Source: Anaerolinea thermophila UNI-1
Lineage (GTDB): Bacteria; Chloroflexota; Anaerolineae; Anaerolineales; Anaerolineaceae
Reading direction: 5' to 3'
DNA: 64,000 nt
Assembly: GCF_000199675.1 (NCBI RefSeq)
Contig: NC_014960.1
Location: 1,426,001 to 1,490,000 of the forward strand
The notes under the pieces are model-generated. The model was not told where the DNA came from. It saw only the letters and a program-made list of their open reading frames with translations, and did no database searches. Position 1 is the stretch's first letter; each line of letters begins with the position of its first letter. The position numbers were made by a program, and so were the translations under genes. Positions 1 to 7,123 of the stretch are shown in pieces.

Positions 1-395
1 CGCAGGTCCAGATAGCGGTATTTCAGACGAACGCTTTCGTCCACTTCCTCATCTTTGTTTACCAGGAAGGGCAGGGGTTTTGCAGGATTGAGTACTTCAC
101 ATTCCTGTACTTCGACCTCAATATCGCCTGTGGGCAAGTTGGGGTTCTCGGCTCCTTCCGGGCGGTGGCGTACTACACCTTTTACCTGAAGTACCCATTC
201 TGCTCGGGCGCTTTGAATCACCGCAACCTTTGGGTCAGAAGGATTGGCAACAATCTGCACGATTCCATAACGATCCCGCAGGTCAATGAAAGTAATTCCA
301 CCATGGTCTCGCTGACGATGCACCCAGCCTGCCAGCGTAACTGTTTGTCCAATATGAGCGGGGCGTAACTCACCACAGGTATGCGTCCGGTACAT
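1..395 (-). CDS. aspS: aspartyl-tRNA synthetase, N-terminal part (runs off the left edge)
   Basis: Charges tRNA-Asp (or tRNA-Asp/Asn) with aspartate in the cytoplasm. Only the first 131 or so codons are inside the window. Translation from the ATG at 395 gives MYRTHTCGELRPAHIGQ, followed by the OB-fold anticodon-binding domain with TLAGWVHRQRDHGGITFIDL and, at the edge, VRLKYRYLDLR, which is characteristic of class II AspRS. A GAGG ribosome-binding site lies about 11 nt upstream and a TAAAAT -10-like box at 431-436 (minus). Neighbours on the same strand are meaB and mcm, about 100 nt upstream, so this is probably its own transcription unit. The catalytic domain is not visible, so the type (discriminating or not) cannot be judged. 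Confidence 0.93.
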   Translation of the reverse strand, partial: MYRTHTCGELRPAHIGQTVTLAGWVHRQRDHGGITFIDLRDRYGIVQIVANPSDPKVAVIQSARAEWVLQVKGVVRHRPEGAENPNLPTGDIEVEVQECEVLNPAKPLPFLVNKDEEVDESVRLKYRYLDL

Positions 396-493
396 TTAGC
401 ACATCCTCTATTGCAAAATTCTAGGGGCTAATTTTAACACAGCGAGCCGTTTCCACCAAACGGATTTTTACCACAGGAAACGAAAAAGGCGGT

Positions 494-1435
494 TTATCTT
501 TCCATCAATCGCTTTACGGCTTCTGCAGGCGAAATCTCGCGTTTGAGCACGTTATTTACCATCTCATTCAACCGGGCTTCTCCTACCGTATGTTTCCATT
601 GTTCCAGCAGGGTTTCCTGAACTCGTTCAAGAATTTCTGTTAAGACCCTGTATTTTTCCCGTGTTGTCCATAGAGAATGGTTTCTCAAATACTCCCCATG
701 CCTGAAGATGGCTTGGACAATTTCTTCGATGCCTTCTCCATTCACGGCACTGGCTCGCAAGAGGGGAGGTTTCCAGTTCGTCTCTCCCTGAGCCTGCGGA
801 ATCATCTCCAGCATCAGGCTTAGTGCGCGCAGGGTATTTTCGACTCCGGGTAAATCTGCCTTGTTAACCACCAGAATATCCGCAATCTCCAGAATACCGG
901 CTTTAATGGCTTGAACGTCATCTCCCAAACCGGGGGCATCTACAACGATCACGGTATGGGCAAGACGTGCAATTTCCACCTCCGATTGCCCTGTTCCTAC
1001 CGTTTCAACCAGAATTATGCCAAAACCCAGAGCGTCCAGCACTTGCACCACCGCAGAGGTTGCCCGGGCTATCCCTCCGAGGGCTCCTCGGGAAGCCATA
1101 GAACGGACAAATACTCCCGGATCGCCTGCCAGGTCGCGCATGCGCACCCGGTCTCCCAGTAACGCTCCGCCTGTAAATGGGCTGGAAGGATCAACTGCCA
1201 CAATTGCAACTTTGTGGGCATTGGGGGTTGAACGAAGGACTTTTGCCAGTTGATTTGCCAGAGAGGATTTACCTGTACCGGGAGCACCTGTTAGCCCAAC
1301 AATATGTGCATTCCCGGTTCGAGAATATAAACGTTGAAGAGCCTCTTGTCCTAGAAGGGTATTATTTTCCACCTGGGTAAGCAGGCGAGCGATTGCCAGA
1401 CGCTCGCCTGCCAGGGCACGTTCTACCAGATCCAT
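494..1435 (-). CDS. meaB: MeaB/ArgK-family GTPase, chaperone of methylmalonyl-CoA mutase
   Basis: G3E-type GTPase that protects B12-dependent methylmalonyl-CoA mutase and gates cofactor loading. The 313 residues are full length for the family. Walker A GAPGTGKSS lies at 50-58, the switch region carries VETVGTGQSE at about 144-152, and the guanine-specificity motif NKAD is at 191-194. The start codon overlaps the stop of the mutase small-subunit gene by one base (TGATG), so the two are translationally coupled and act on the same enzyme. The large mutase subunit is not in the window. Confidence 0.95.
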   Translation of the reverse strand: MDLVERALAGERLAIARLLTQVENNTLLGQEALQRLYSRTGNAHIVGLTGAPGTGKSSLANQLAKVLRSTPNAHKVAIVAVDPSSPFTGGALLGDRVRMRDLAGDPGVFVRSMASRGALGGIARATSAVVQVLDALGFGIILVETVGTGQSEVEIARLAHTVIVVDAPGLGDDVQAIKAGILEIADILVVNKADLPGVENTLRALSLMLEMIPQAQGETNWKPPLLRASAVNGEGIEEIVQAIFRHGEYLRNHSLWTTREKYRVLTEILERVQETLLEQWKHTVGEARLNEMVNNVLKREISPAEAVKRLMER

Positions 1436-1842
1436 CAGACTTTTTCACCTAAAACGGCTTCTTGGATGTCCCGAATCACTACTTCAGTGCTGGTGCCTGG
1501 TCCGTACACTGCGTACACCCCGGCTTCTTTGAGCAGTGGAATATCCTCTTCGGGGATAATTCCGCCCACAAATACCTTAACGTCACCCTGCCCGTTTTTG
1601 CGAATCAATTCGATGACCCGAGGGACGAGTGCCATATGCGCTCCGGAAAGAATTGAAAGCCCAACAACGTCAACATCTTCCTGAAGTGCGGCTTCGGCAA
1701 TCATTTCAGGGGTTTGGCGCAAGCCGGTATAAATGACTTCCATTCCTGCATCCCGCAGGGCTTGAGCGACAATTTTTGCCCCGCGGTCATGTCCATCCAG
1801 TCCAGGTTTTGCAATGAGTACCCGAATCTTGCGATCGATCAT
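1435..1842 (-). CDS. methylmalonyl-CoA mutase, B12-binding small subunit
   Basis: Stand-alone cobalamin-binding domain (135 aa) of methylmalonyl-CoA mutase, which interconverts methylmalonyl-CoA and succinyl-CoA with a separate substrate-binding subunit. The base-off/His-on motif DGHDRG is at 16-21, with the following LSILSG and FVGGIIP segments. I start it at the ATG at 1842 because GAGGAG lies 7 nt upstream; the longer reading from 1872 has no such site. A TATAAT box at 1878-1883 (minus) would give a leader of about 30 nt. It is co-transcribed with meaB. Split mutases of this kind are known from archaea and several bacterial phyla. Confidence 0.93.
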   Translation of the reverse strand: MIDRKIRVLIAKPGLDGHDRGAKIVAQALRDAGMEVIYTGLRQTPEMIAEAALQEDVDVVGLSILSGAHMALVPRVIELIRKNGQGDVKVFVGGIIPEEDIPLLKEAGVYAVYGPGTSTEVVIRDIQEAVLGEKV

Positions 1843-1877
1843 GGTCTCACTCCTCTTTGTGCACAATCTCACCCTGG

Positions 1878-1883
1878 ATTATA
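1878..1883 (-). promoter_or_regulatory. -10 box for the mcm small subunit-meaB operon
   Basis: TATAAT on the minus strand, about 36 nt before the ATG at 1842, with a GAGGAG ribosome-binding site in the leader. No convincing -35 is visible. The rest of the divergent interval up to the Fur gene (1884-2063) contains a short CCCCT/AGGGG inverted repeat at 1966-1982 but no operator that I can name. Confidence 0.5.
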
Positions 1884-2063
1884 AACGGAAAGGTTCCCTT
1901 TTTCTCTGGACAATCCTCATATTTTGAGTATCTCGAACATCCTTCTCTGAAAAGGTTACACAACACCCCTTCAGGTTAGGGGAATTGCAGTAACATAGGC
2001 ATATCTTTTGAAAAATTTATGATAGAGTTATTGAGAAAAGTTTCAATAAAGAGTTTTCCTATT

Positions 2064-2483
2064 ATGCCTGAAAAAGAACCTACCCAAATGCTTCACCAGC
2101 AAGGCTATCGGGTAACGCCTCAGCGTTTAGCCATTTTGAGTGTATTAGAAGAGACGGATGGGCACCTTACTGCGACTGAGGTGTATGAGCGTGCCCGAAA
2201 AATCCTTCCGGCAGTAACCGAAGCCACGGTGTACCGTAATCTGGATTTTCTGGTGAATCAGGGATTGGTCTTGATGGCACATGTAGGGAGCGGGAAGATG
2301 GTGTACGAATCTACTCGTCATGCGCATCATCATCTGATTTGCAGAAAATGTGGCACCTCGCAAGAGATTCCTCATGCACTTCTGCAGTCCCTCTTTGAGG
2401 AGTTATCTACACTCAGTGGGTATCAGATTGATTCTCTCCACGTGACCTTTTTTGGGTTATGTCCCGGGTGTCAATCTGAATAA
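2064..2483 (+). CDS. Fur-family metal-responsive regulator
   Basis: DNA-binding repressor of the Fur/Zur/PerR/Nur superfamily (139 aa from the ATG at 2064). The winged helix spans about 10-80 (GYRVTPQRLAIL, EATVYRNLDFLV), followed by a histidine cluster HAHHH at 86-90 and two CxxC pairs at 93/96 and 133/136 that make the structural zinc site. An in-frame ATG at 2019 exists, but it sits inside a -10-like TATGAT (2018-2023), so the later start is preferred. It lies 31 nt upstream of the cobalt/nickel ECF transporter genes and probably controls them. Whether the sensed metal is Ni, Co, Zn or Fe cannot be read from the sequence. Confidence 0.87.
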   Translation: MPEKEPTQMLHQQGYRVTPQRLAILSVLEETDGHLTATEVYERARKILPAVTEATVYRNLDFLVNQGLVLMAHVGSGKMVYESTRHAHHHLICRKCGTSQEIPHALLQSLFEELSTLSGYQIDSLHVTFFGLCPGCQSE

Positions 2484-2514
2484 GGGCTGTTTCCTGTATT
2501 CTCAGGAGGATACA

Positions 2515-3462
2515 ATGAACTTTTCACCTGTTCACATGCACATTCCAGATGGATTTCTCTCCGTTCCTCTTTCCATTGTTCTATGGCTCATTTCGATTGC
2601 TGTTATTGCTGTAGCGACCCGCCGGGTGAGCCAGGATTTAGGGGAACGTGAAGTTCCTGTCATGGGGGTGCTGGCAGCGGCAATCTTTGCCGGGCAAATG
2701 CTGAACTTTTCGGTCACCGGTGGCACCTCTGGTCACTTGATGGGGGCGGCATTAGCCACTATTCTGTTAGGCCCCTGGGCGGCAGTACTCATTATGACCT
2801 GTGTGGTAGGCATTCAAGCCCTCATTTTCCAGGATGGTGGCTTGCTTGCGTTGGGGGCAAATCTGTTCAATATGGCAGTGATTGGTCCTTTTGTCTCTTA
2901 TGCGGTATATCGTTTTCTGCAGCGTGTTTCAGGCGGGCAAAAATGGGGTGTTTTTGTGGGCTCATTCCTCGCTGCCTGGGCTTCAATTTTCATTGCTTCT
3001 CTCGCAGTAGCCTTGCAACTGGCGCTGTCTGGAACATCCCCTGCCAATATTGCTCTGCCAGCGATGGGGGGGATTCATGCGCTGATTGGTATTGGCGAGG
3101 GGTTAATCACGTTGGGTGCGGTCAGCCTGATATATGCTTCTCGCAGGGACTTGCTTAAACTGGGCGAACCTCAACCCAAAGGCAGTACGCTCATCTGGGT
3201 TGGTGGAACATTGCTGGCTCTGCTTCTGGCTGTGCTTTCTCCGCTGGCATCCAGTCATCCAGATGGTTTGGAGTGGGTGGCTGAGCAAGCGGGATTCCTG
3301 GAGCGTGCCAGTGAGCCTTCCTTTACTCTCATTCCTGATTATGTCTTCCCGGGTGTTTCCAATGAAGTCCTTGCTACCATCATTGCGGGGGTTTTGGGAA
3401 CGCTTCTGGTCCTGGGAGTTGCACTTGGGGTGGCATACCTGCGTCGTCAGAAGACAGCATAA
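2515..3462 (+). CDS. cbiM: CbiM/NikM-NikN fusion, substrate-binding component of a cobalt/nickel ECF transporter
   Basis: Membrane S-component that captures Co2+ or Ni2+ (315 aa). The N terminus carries the family signature MHIPDGFL at residues 8-15, followed by about seven membrane segments. A second module follows (about 235-315) with SSHPDGLEW and a last membrane helix, which corresponds to the small NikN/PDGLE subunit, so M and N are fused. The start at 2515 has AGGAGG 5-6 nt upstream. The first module usually starts at the MHIPDG methionine itself; here seven residues precede it. It forms an operon with cbiQ and cbiO. Confidence 0.93.
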   Translation: MNFSPVHMHIPDGFLSVPLSIVLWLISIAVIAVATRRVSQDLGEREVPVMGVLAAAIFAGQMLNFSVTGGTSGHLMGAALATILLGPWAAVLIMTCVVGIQALIFQDGGLLALGANLFNMAVIGPFVSYAVYRFLQRVSGGQKWGVFVGSFLAAWASIFIASLAVALQLALSGTSPANIALPAMGGIHALIGIGEGLITLGAVSLIYASRRDLLKLGEPQPKGSTLIWVGGTLLALLLAVLSPLASSHPDGLEWVAEQAGFLERASEPSFTLIPDYVFPGVSNEVLATIIAGVLGTLLVLGVALGVAYLRRQKTA

Positions 3463-3495
3463 TAGATCCTCTATGCGAACGGGCATCCAGTAATT

Positions 3496-4293
3496 ATGCA
3501 TGCGCATTTTCTTGACCCTTTCAAGCCTCGTTTGAGCCCTGTGCATCAACTGGATGCCCGGCTCAAGGTTCCTCTGGTTATTGTTTTTATCCTGGCTACT
3601 TCTCTTGTACCCATTGGAGCCTGGCCCTTTTATCTTCTGCTGATTGCAGTTTTGCTTTCATCTGAAATTCTCAGCGATTTGGGGGTTCTTTTTTTCCTGA
3701 AAAGAGCCGTGCTGGCTTTGCCATTTGTTCTGGCGGCACTTCCTGTTCTCTTTACCCAGGTAGGTACGGTATGGATTTCGTTGCCTTTTGGACTTGCCAT
3801 TACGGCGCAGGGCGTAGAGCGTTTTATCAGTGTCGCACTGAAGGCATGGATTTCCATTCAGGCGGCAATTTTGCTGGCATCTACTACCCCTTTCCCCGAT
3901 ATTTTGCTGGCTTTACGCGCCATGAGGTTGCCAAAGGTGCTGGTCTCCATCATCGGATTGATGTGGCGCTATTTGTTTGTCATTGTGGATGAAACCATTC
4001 GAATGATGAATGCACGCAGTTCACGAAGTGGAGCAAGTTCTGACCCATCTCATCGCCAGGGGGGCAGTGTGGTTTGGCGTGCCAAAGTCACTGGTGGAAT
4101 GGCGGGAAATCTGTTTATACGATCCATTGAACGTTCAGACCGTATTTACCATGCCATGCTTTCGCGGGGATACGATGGCGAAATTCGACACTTACCATTG
4201 CCAGCGATTCCGTCCATTCAATGGTGGATCTTTATATGGAGTTTGCTCACTCTTGTCGTAATGGTTGTCTTATCCAGAGTTTTATGGGGGTAA
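3496..4293 (+). CDS. cbiQ: CbiQ-type T component of the cobalt/nickel ECF transporter
   Basis: Membrane scaffold (265 aa) that couples the ATPase to the CbiM substrate subunit. It has about five hydrophobic segments and two cytoplasmic coupling motifs with the Ala/Ser-Arg-Ser/Gly pattern: NARSSRSG near 174-181 and AMLSRGY near 219-225. No clear ribosome-binding site precedes the ATG, which lies 33 nt after cbiM. The stop is 3 nt before cbiO. Confidence 0.92.
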   Translation: MHAHFLDPFKPRLSPVHQLDARLKVPLVIVFILATSLVPIGAWPFYLLLIAVLLSSEILSDLGVLFFLKRAVLALPFVLAALPVLFTQVGTVWISLPFGLAITAQGVERFISVALKAWISIQAAILLASTTPFPDILLALRAMRLPKVLVSIIGLMWRYLFVIVDETIRMMNARSSRSGASSDPSHRQGGSVVWRAKVTGGMAGNLFIRSIERSDRIYHAMLSRGYDGEIRHLPLPAIPSIQWWIFIWSLLTLVVMVVLSRVLWG

Positions 4294-4296
4294 ATC

Positions 4297-5007
4297 ATGA
4301 GTTGTGTGATTGAGGTAAAAAACCTTTCATATGCATATCCTGATGGACACCAAGCGCTTCACGATGTTTCTTTTCGGATAAGTCATGGGGAAAAAGTTGC
4401 GCTGATTGGTCCCAACGGTGCAGGAAAATCCACTCTCATCCTGCACCTCAACGGCATTTTGCCCGTTCAGCAGGGCGAAATTTTTGTGGGGGATTTGGCT
4501 GTAGTTCCAAAGAATTTCAGCCGCGTGCGGGCTCTGGTTGGATTAGTTTTTCAGACTCCCGATGACCAGTTGTTTTCGCCCACTGTTTTTGACGATGTTG
4601 CTTTCGGCCCTATTTATCAAGGCTTATCTCCAGCGCAGGTGCAGGAACGTGTGGATTATGCTCTCTCCATGGTACACATGAGAGAATATGCCCCCCGAGT
4701 TTCTCATCATTTGAGCGTTGGCGAGAAAAAACGCATTGCAATTGCTACTGTGCTCTCAATGAACCCCATTGCACTGGTGTTGGATGAACCCACTGCGGGG
4801 TTAGACCCCCGTGCCCGTAGGTCGCTGATTGAATTGCTCCGTCAATTGCCTCAGAGCATGCTGGTTGCTACCCATGACCTGCCAATGGTCAGAGAACTGT
4901 TTCCCCGTACCATTGTTATGGATCAGGGGAGAATTGTTGCCGATGGATCCACGGATGTGTTGCTCCATGACGAGTCGTTGTTGAATGAGCATGGTTTAGT
5001 TTCCTGA
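4297..5007 (+). CDS. cbiO: CbiO-type ATPase of the cobalt/nickel ECF transporter
   Basis: ATP-binding subunit that powers cobalt/nickel uptake (236 aa). Walker A GPNGAGKST is at 38-46, Q-loop VFQTPDDQLF at 84-93, the ABC signature LSVGEKKR at 139-146, Walker B LVLDEP at 160-165 and the H-loop VATHD shortly after. Only one ATPase gene is present, as in Cbi/Nik systems where it acts as a homodimer. It is slightly short at the C terminus. The operon ends at a hairpin (5039-5073). Confidence 0.94.
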   Translation: MSCVIEVKNLSYAYPDGHQALHDVSFRISHGEKVALIGPNGAGKSTLILHLNGILPVQQGEIFVGDLAVVPKNFSRVRALVGLVFQTPDDQLFSPTVFDDVAFGPIYQGLSPAQVQERVDYALSMVHMREYAPRVSHHLSVGEKKRIAIATVLSMNPIALVLDEPTAGLDPRARRSLIELLRQLPQSMLVATHDLPMVRELFPRTIVMDQGRIVADGSTDVLLHDESLLNEHGLVS

Positions 5008-5038
5008 AAAGTCTCCAAACACTTCGCAATTTGCTTGC

Positions 5039-5073
5039 AAAACCGAACCGATGGGTAGAAGAGGTTCGGTTTT
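5039..5073. terminator. terminator hairpin after cbiO
   Basis: An 11-bp perfect stem, AAAACCGAACC (5039-5049) with GGTTCGGTTTT (5063-5073), and a 13-nt loop. The A/T ends let it act in either direction, although only the plus-strand operon is upstream. The next promoter (TATGAT at 5078-5083, with TGG before it) follows directly. Confidence 0.7.
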
Positions 5074-5103
5074 GTGGTATGATACCGGAAATTGGAGCGA
5101 ATT

Positions 5104-5460
5104 ATGGACGAGAAAATTACCATTATTGAAGGACCTACGCCCGTATTTGAAGCCATTGATGACGGCTGGGCTTTAGGCTTACATGAGAGTGCTGGAATGT
5201 ACGAAACAGCACTTACTCGAGTACGCACCTTTAATGGCAATGCCCTCGTGGAGCGATGTCATAAAGCCTGGAGTCGGCAGGAACATATCTATTTGCATTA
5301 TCGTAATCGCTTGGGAATGGAAGAGCGTGCTCCCATATTTGCGGCGCGTAATGTAACCACACCAGAAGGGGACGTTCTCTTACTATGGTGCCGTTTGAAA
5401 CCCGAAGATATCGAAGAAGAACCCGATTTTGACCTGCCAGACGACGAAGATAAAGAGTAA
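5104..5460 (+). CDS. small soluble protein of unknown function
   Basis: I do not recognise this 118-residue protein. It begins MDEKITIIEGPTPVFEAI, contains a basic, aromatic middle with ARNVTTPEGDVLLLWCRL and ends in a strongly acidic tail (EDIEEEPDFDLPDDEDKE). It has no signal peptide or membrane segment. The ATG at 5104 has GGAG 6 nt upstream; an upstream TTG at 5092 is less likely. An extended -10 (TGG-TATGAT, 5078-5083) would give a leader of about 15 nt. It is 6 nt from the PLP protein downstream, so the two are probably co-transcribed and may be linked in function. Confidence 0.75.
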   Translation: MDEKITIIEGPTPVFEAIDDGWALGLHESAGMYETALTRVRTFNGNALVERCHKAWSRQEHIYLHYRNRLGMEERAPIFAARNVTTPEGDVLLLWCRLKPEDIEEEPDFDLPDDEDKE

Positions 5461-5466
5461 AGGCTT

Positions 5467-6726
5467 ATGCTTAATCTTGCGGTTATCCGTTCGCAATTTC
5501 CTGCTCTGGAGAAGCCGGTTGTTTTTCTGGATAATCCTGGTGGTACGCAGGTTGCCCGTTCAGTGGTTGAGCGGATGACGCGATACTTGACGGAGTCCAA
5601 CGCCAATCATGGTGGAGAATTTGAAACCAGCCGGATTTCGGATGCAATTGTTGATGAAGCCCGGCAACGGATGGCAGACTTCCTCAATGCCAGGCGGACT
5701 GAGGAAATCATCTTTGGCCCCAACATGACCTCGCTCACTTTTCAAATGAGCCGTGCTTTAGGAAAACAACTTCGTCCTGGCGATACCATCGTAGTGACGC
5801 GCTTGGATCATGATGCCAATATTTCTCCCTGGGTAAAACTGGCAGAAGACCTCCGCTTAACCATTCGCTGGGTGGACTTCCATCCAGAAGATGGAACATT
5901 GAACCTGGAAGATTTTGAACAAGCCATGCGTGAACGCCCGCGCCTGGTGGCATTTGGATATGCTTCCAATGCTTTGGGAACAGTCAATCCTGTGGCTGAA
6001 CTGGTGGCGCGGGCCCATCGGGTGGGAGCACTTACCTATGTTGATGCAGTGCAATATGCTCCGCACGGCCCCATCGATGTTCAGACGCTGGATGTTGATT
6101 TTCTGGTGTGCTCGGCATATAAATTTTTTGGTCCCCATGTGGGCGTCCTGTATGGAAAGTATGAGCTACTGGAATCACTGCCTGCCTATAAGGTTCGCCC
6201 TGCTCCGGAAGAACCACCCGGAAAGTTTGAAATGGGCACAGGAAATTTTGAGGGTATTGCAGGTGTTCTAGGGGCACTTGAATACCTGGAATGGATGGGA
6301 AAGACGTTTGGGGGCGAAGTGGAGGAAAGTCTGCCGTCACAATTTACTGGCAGAAGACGGTATTTTAAGAGCGCCATGGCGGCTATCCGGGCATATGAAT
6401 TTTCCCTTAGCCGAACTTTGCTGGATGTGCTTGAAGAAATTCCCGGGATTGCCATTTACGGGATCACCGATCACCGTCGACTCGAGGAGCGTGTCCCCAC
6501 TGTGTCCTTTACCTTAAACGGAAAGAACCCTAAAGAGGTTGCCAGAATGCTGGATGAACGCCAAATTCAGGTGTGGAATGGAAATTTCTACGCTTTGGCT
6601 GTAACCCAGCGATTGGGGTTGGAAGAGTCTGGAGGCTTGGTGCGAGTAGGACCTGTACACTACAATACTATCGAGGAACTTGAGAGACTTGGGCGTGCAC
6701 TTTGGGAAATTGCTAGAATGCAGTGA
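5467..6726 (+). CDS. class V aminotransferase fold PLP protein, VC1184 subfamily (annotated as cysteine desulfurase-like)
   Basis: PLP enzyme of the NifS/SufS fold (419 aa). The Schiff-base lysine is K219 in CSAYKFFGPH. H115 (LDHDAN) stacks on the cofactor, and D193 with Q196 (YVDAVQ) hold the pyridine ring. The C-terminal region reads VRVGPVHYNT, where true SufS/CsdA enzymes have a catalytic cysteine (RxGHHC-like). That cysteine is absent, so desulfurase activity is doubtful. Sequences of the VC1184 type share this motif, and their substrate is unknown to me. It ends at a good terminator (6735-6768). Confidence 0.88.
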   Translation: MLNLAVIRSQFPALEKPVVFLDNPGGTQVARSVVERMTRYLTESNANHGGEFETSRISDAIVDEARQRMADFLNARRTEEIIFGPNMTSLTFQMSRALGKQLRPGDTIVVTRLDHDANISPWVKLAEDLRLTIRWVDFHPEDGTLNLEDFEQAMRERPRLVAFGYASNALGTVNPVAELVARAHRVGALTYVDAVQYAPHGPIDVQTLDVDFLVCSAYKFFGPHVGVLYGKYELLESLPAYKVRPAPEEPPGKFEMGTGNFEGIAGVLGALEYLEWMGKTFGGEVEESLPSQFTGRRRYFKSAMAAIRAYEFSLSRTLLDVLEEIPGIAIYGITDHRRLEERVPTVSFTLNGKNPKEVARMLDERQIQVWNGNFYALAVTQRLGLEESGGLVRVGPVHYNTIEELERLGRALWEIARMQ

Positions 6727-6734
6727 AGACCTTA

Positions 6735-6768
6735 CCCTCACCCGTTTGTCACCGCGTGGGGGTTTTTT
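6735..6768 (+). terminator. intrinsic terminator of the 5104-6726 unit
   Basis: Stem CCCTCAC (6735-6741) with GTGGGGG (6756-6762), containing one G-T pair, followed by six T (6763-6768). Confidence 0.8.
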
Positions 6769-6803
6769 ATTCCGCAGGGAAGATATTTTTGGGACTTAAA
6801 AAG

Positions 6804-6842
6804 GATAAACGCCAGAGTGAGGGGGGCACCCTGACGTTTATC
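6804..6842. other. structured hairpin with AGGGGGG loop (copy 1 of 2)
   Basis: Three stacked stems separated by symmetric single mismatches: GATAAACG/CGTTTATC, then C-A, CAG/CTG, then A-C, GTG/CAC, closed by the 7-nt loop AGGGGGG (6820-6826). There is no T-run after either arm. It lies after the terminator at 6735-6768 and before tRNA-Arg. The rest of the 6727-7123 gap holds only the tRNA and an A/T-rich stretch. Its architecture matches the hairpin at 12556-12594. Confidence 0.6.
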
Positions 6843-6945
6843 TATAGCAAATTTTACTCATTTCTCTGAAAAAATCAAGAGTTAAAACTTACTTTGACCT
6901 TACAAATGACCTTAAAATTTCCTAAGAGTTTTTTAATAAAATGAA

Positions 6946-7019
6946 TGCCCCAGGAGGGACTCGAACCCCCAACCAAGGCGTTAGGAGTGCCTTGCTCTGT
7001 CCTGTTGAGCTACTGGGGC
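6946..7019 (-). tRNA. tRNA-Arg (anticodon CCT)
   Basis: 74 nt with a perfect 7-bp acceptor (GCCCCAG/CTGGGGC), discriminator A, D-stem GCTC/GAGC, anticodon loop CTCCTAA giving anticodon CCT, and T-loop GTTCGAGTC. The base pair next to the anticodon loop is an A-C mismatch. CCA is not encoded. Confidence 0.93.
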
Positions 7020-7088
7020 GCACTCAAATTATATCCGGAACTTTTCCGGCTTTCAAGAAAACCAGAAGTTCCCTTTGGGGTTTGATAC

Positions 7089-7094
7089 TATAAT
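7089..7094 (+). promoter_or_regulatory. -10 box of the UMF1-type transporter gene
   Basis: TATAAT, 29 nt before the ATG at 7124, with the ribosome-binding site GAAGGAG inside the leader. No clear -35. This is a normal leadered promoter, unlike many others here. Confidence 0.5.
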
Positions 7095-7123
7095 CATTTC
7101 ATCTCAAGAAGGAGCGCAATTTT

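Noticed and set aside
2019..2063. Longer N terminus of the Fur-family protein
   Set aside because: The upstream ATG overlaps a -10-like TATGAT, has no ribosome-binding site and would add residues not typical of the family.
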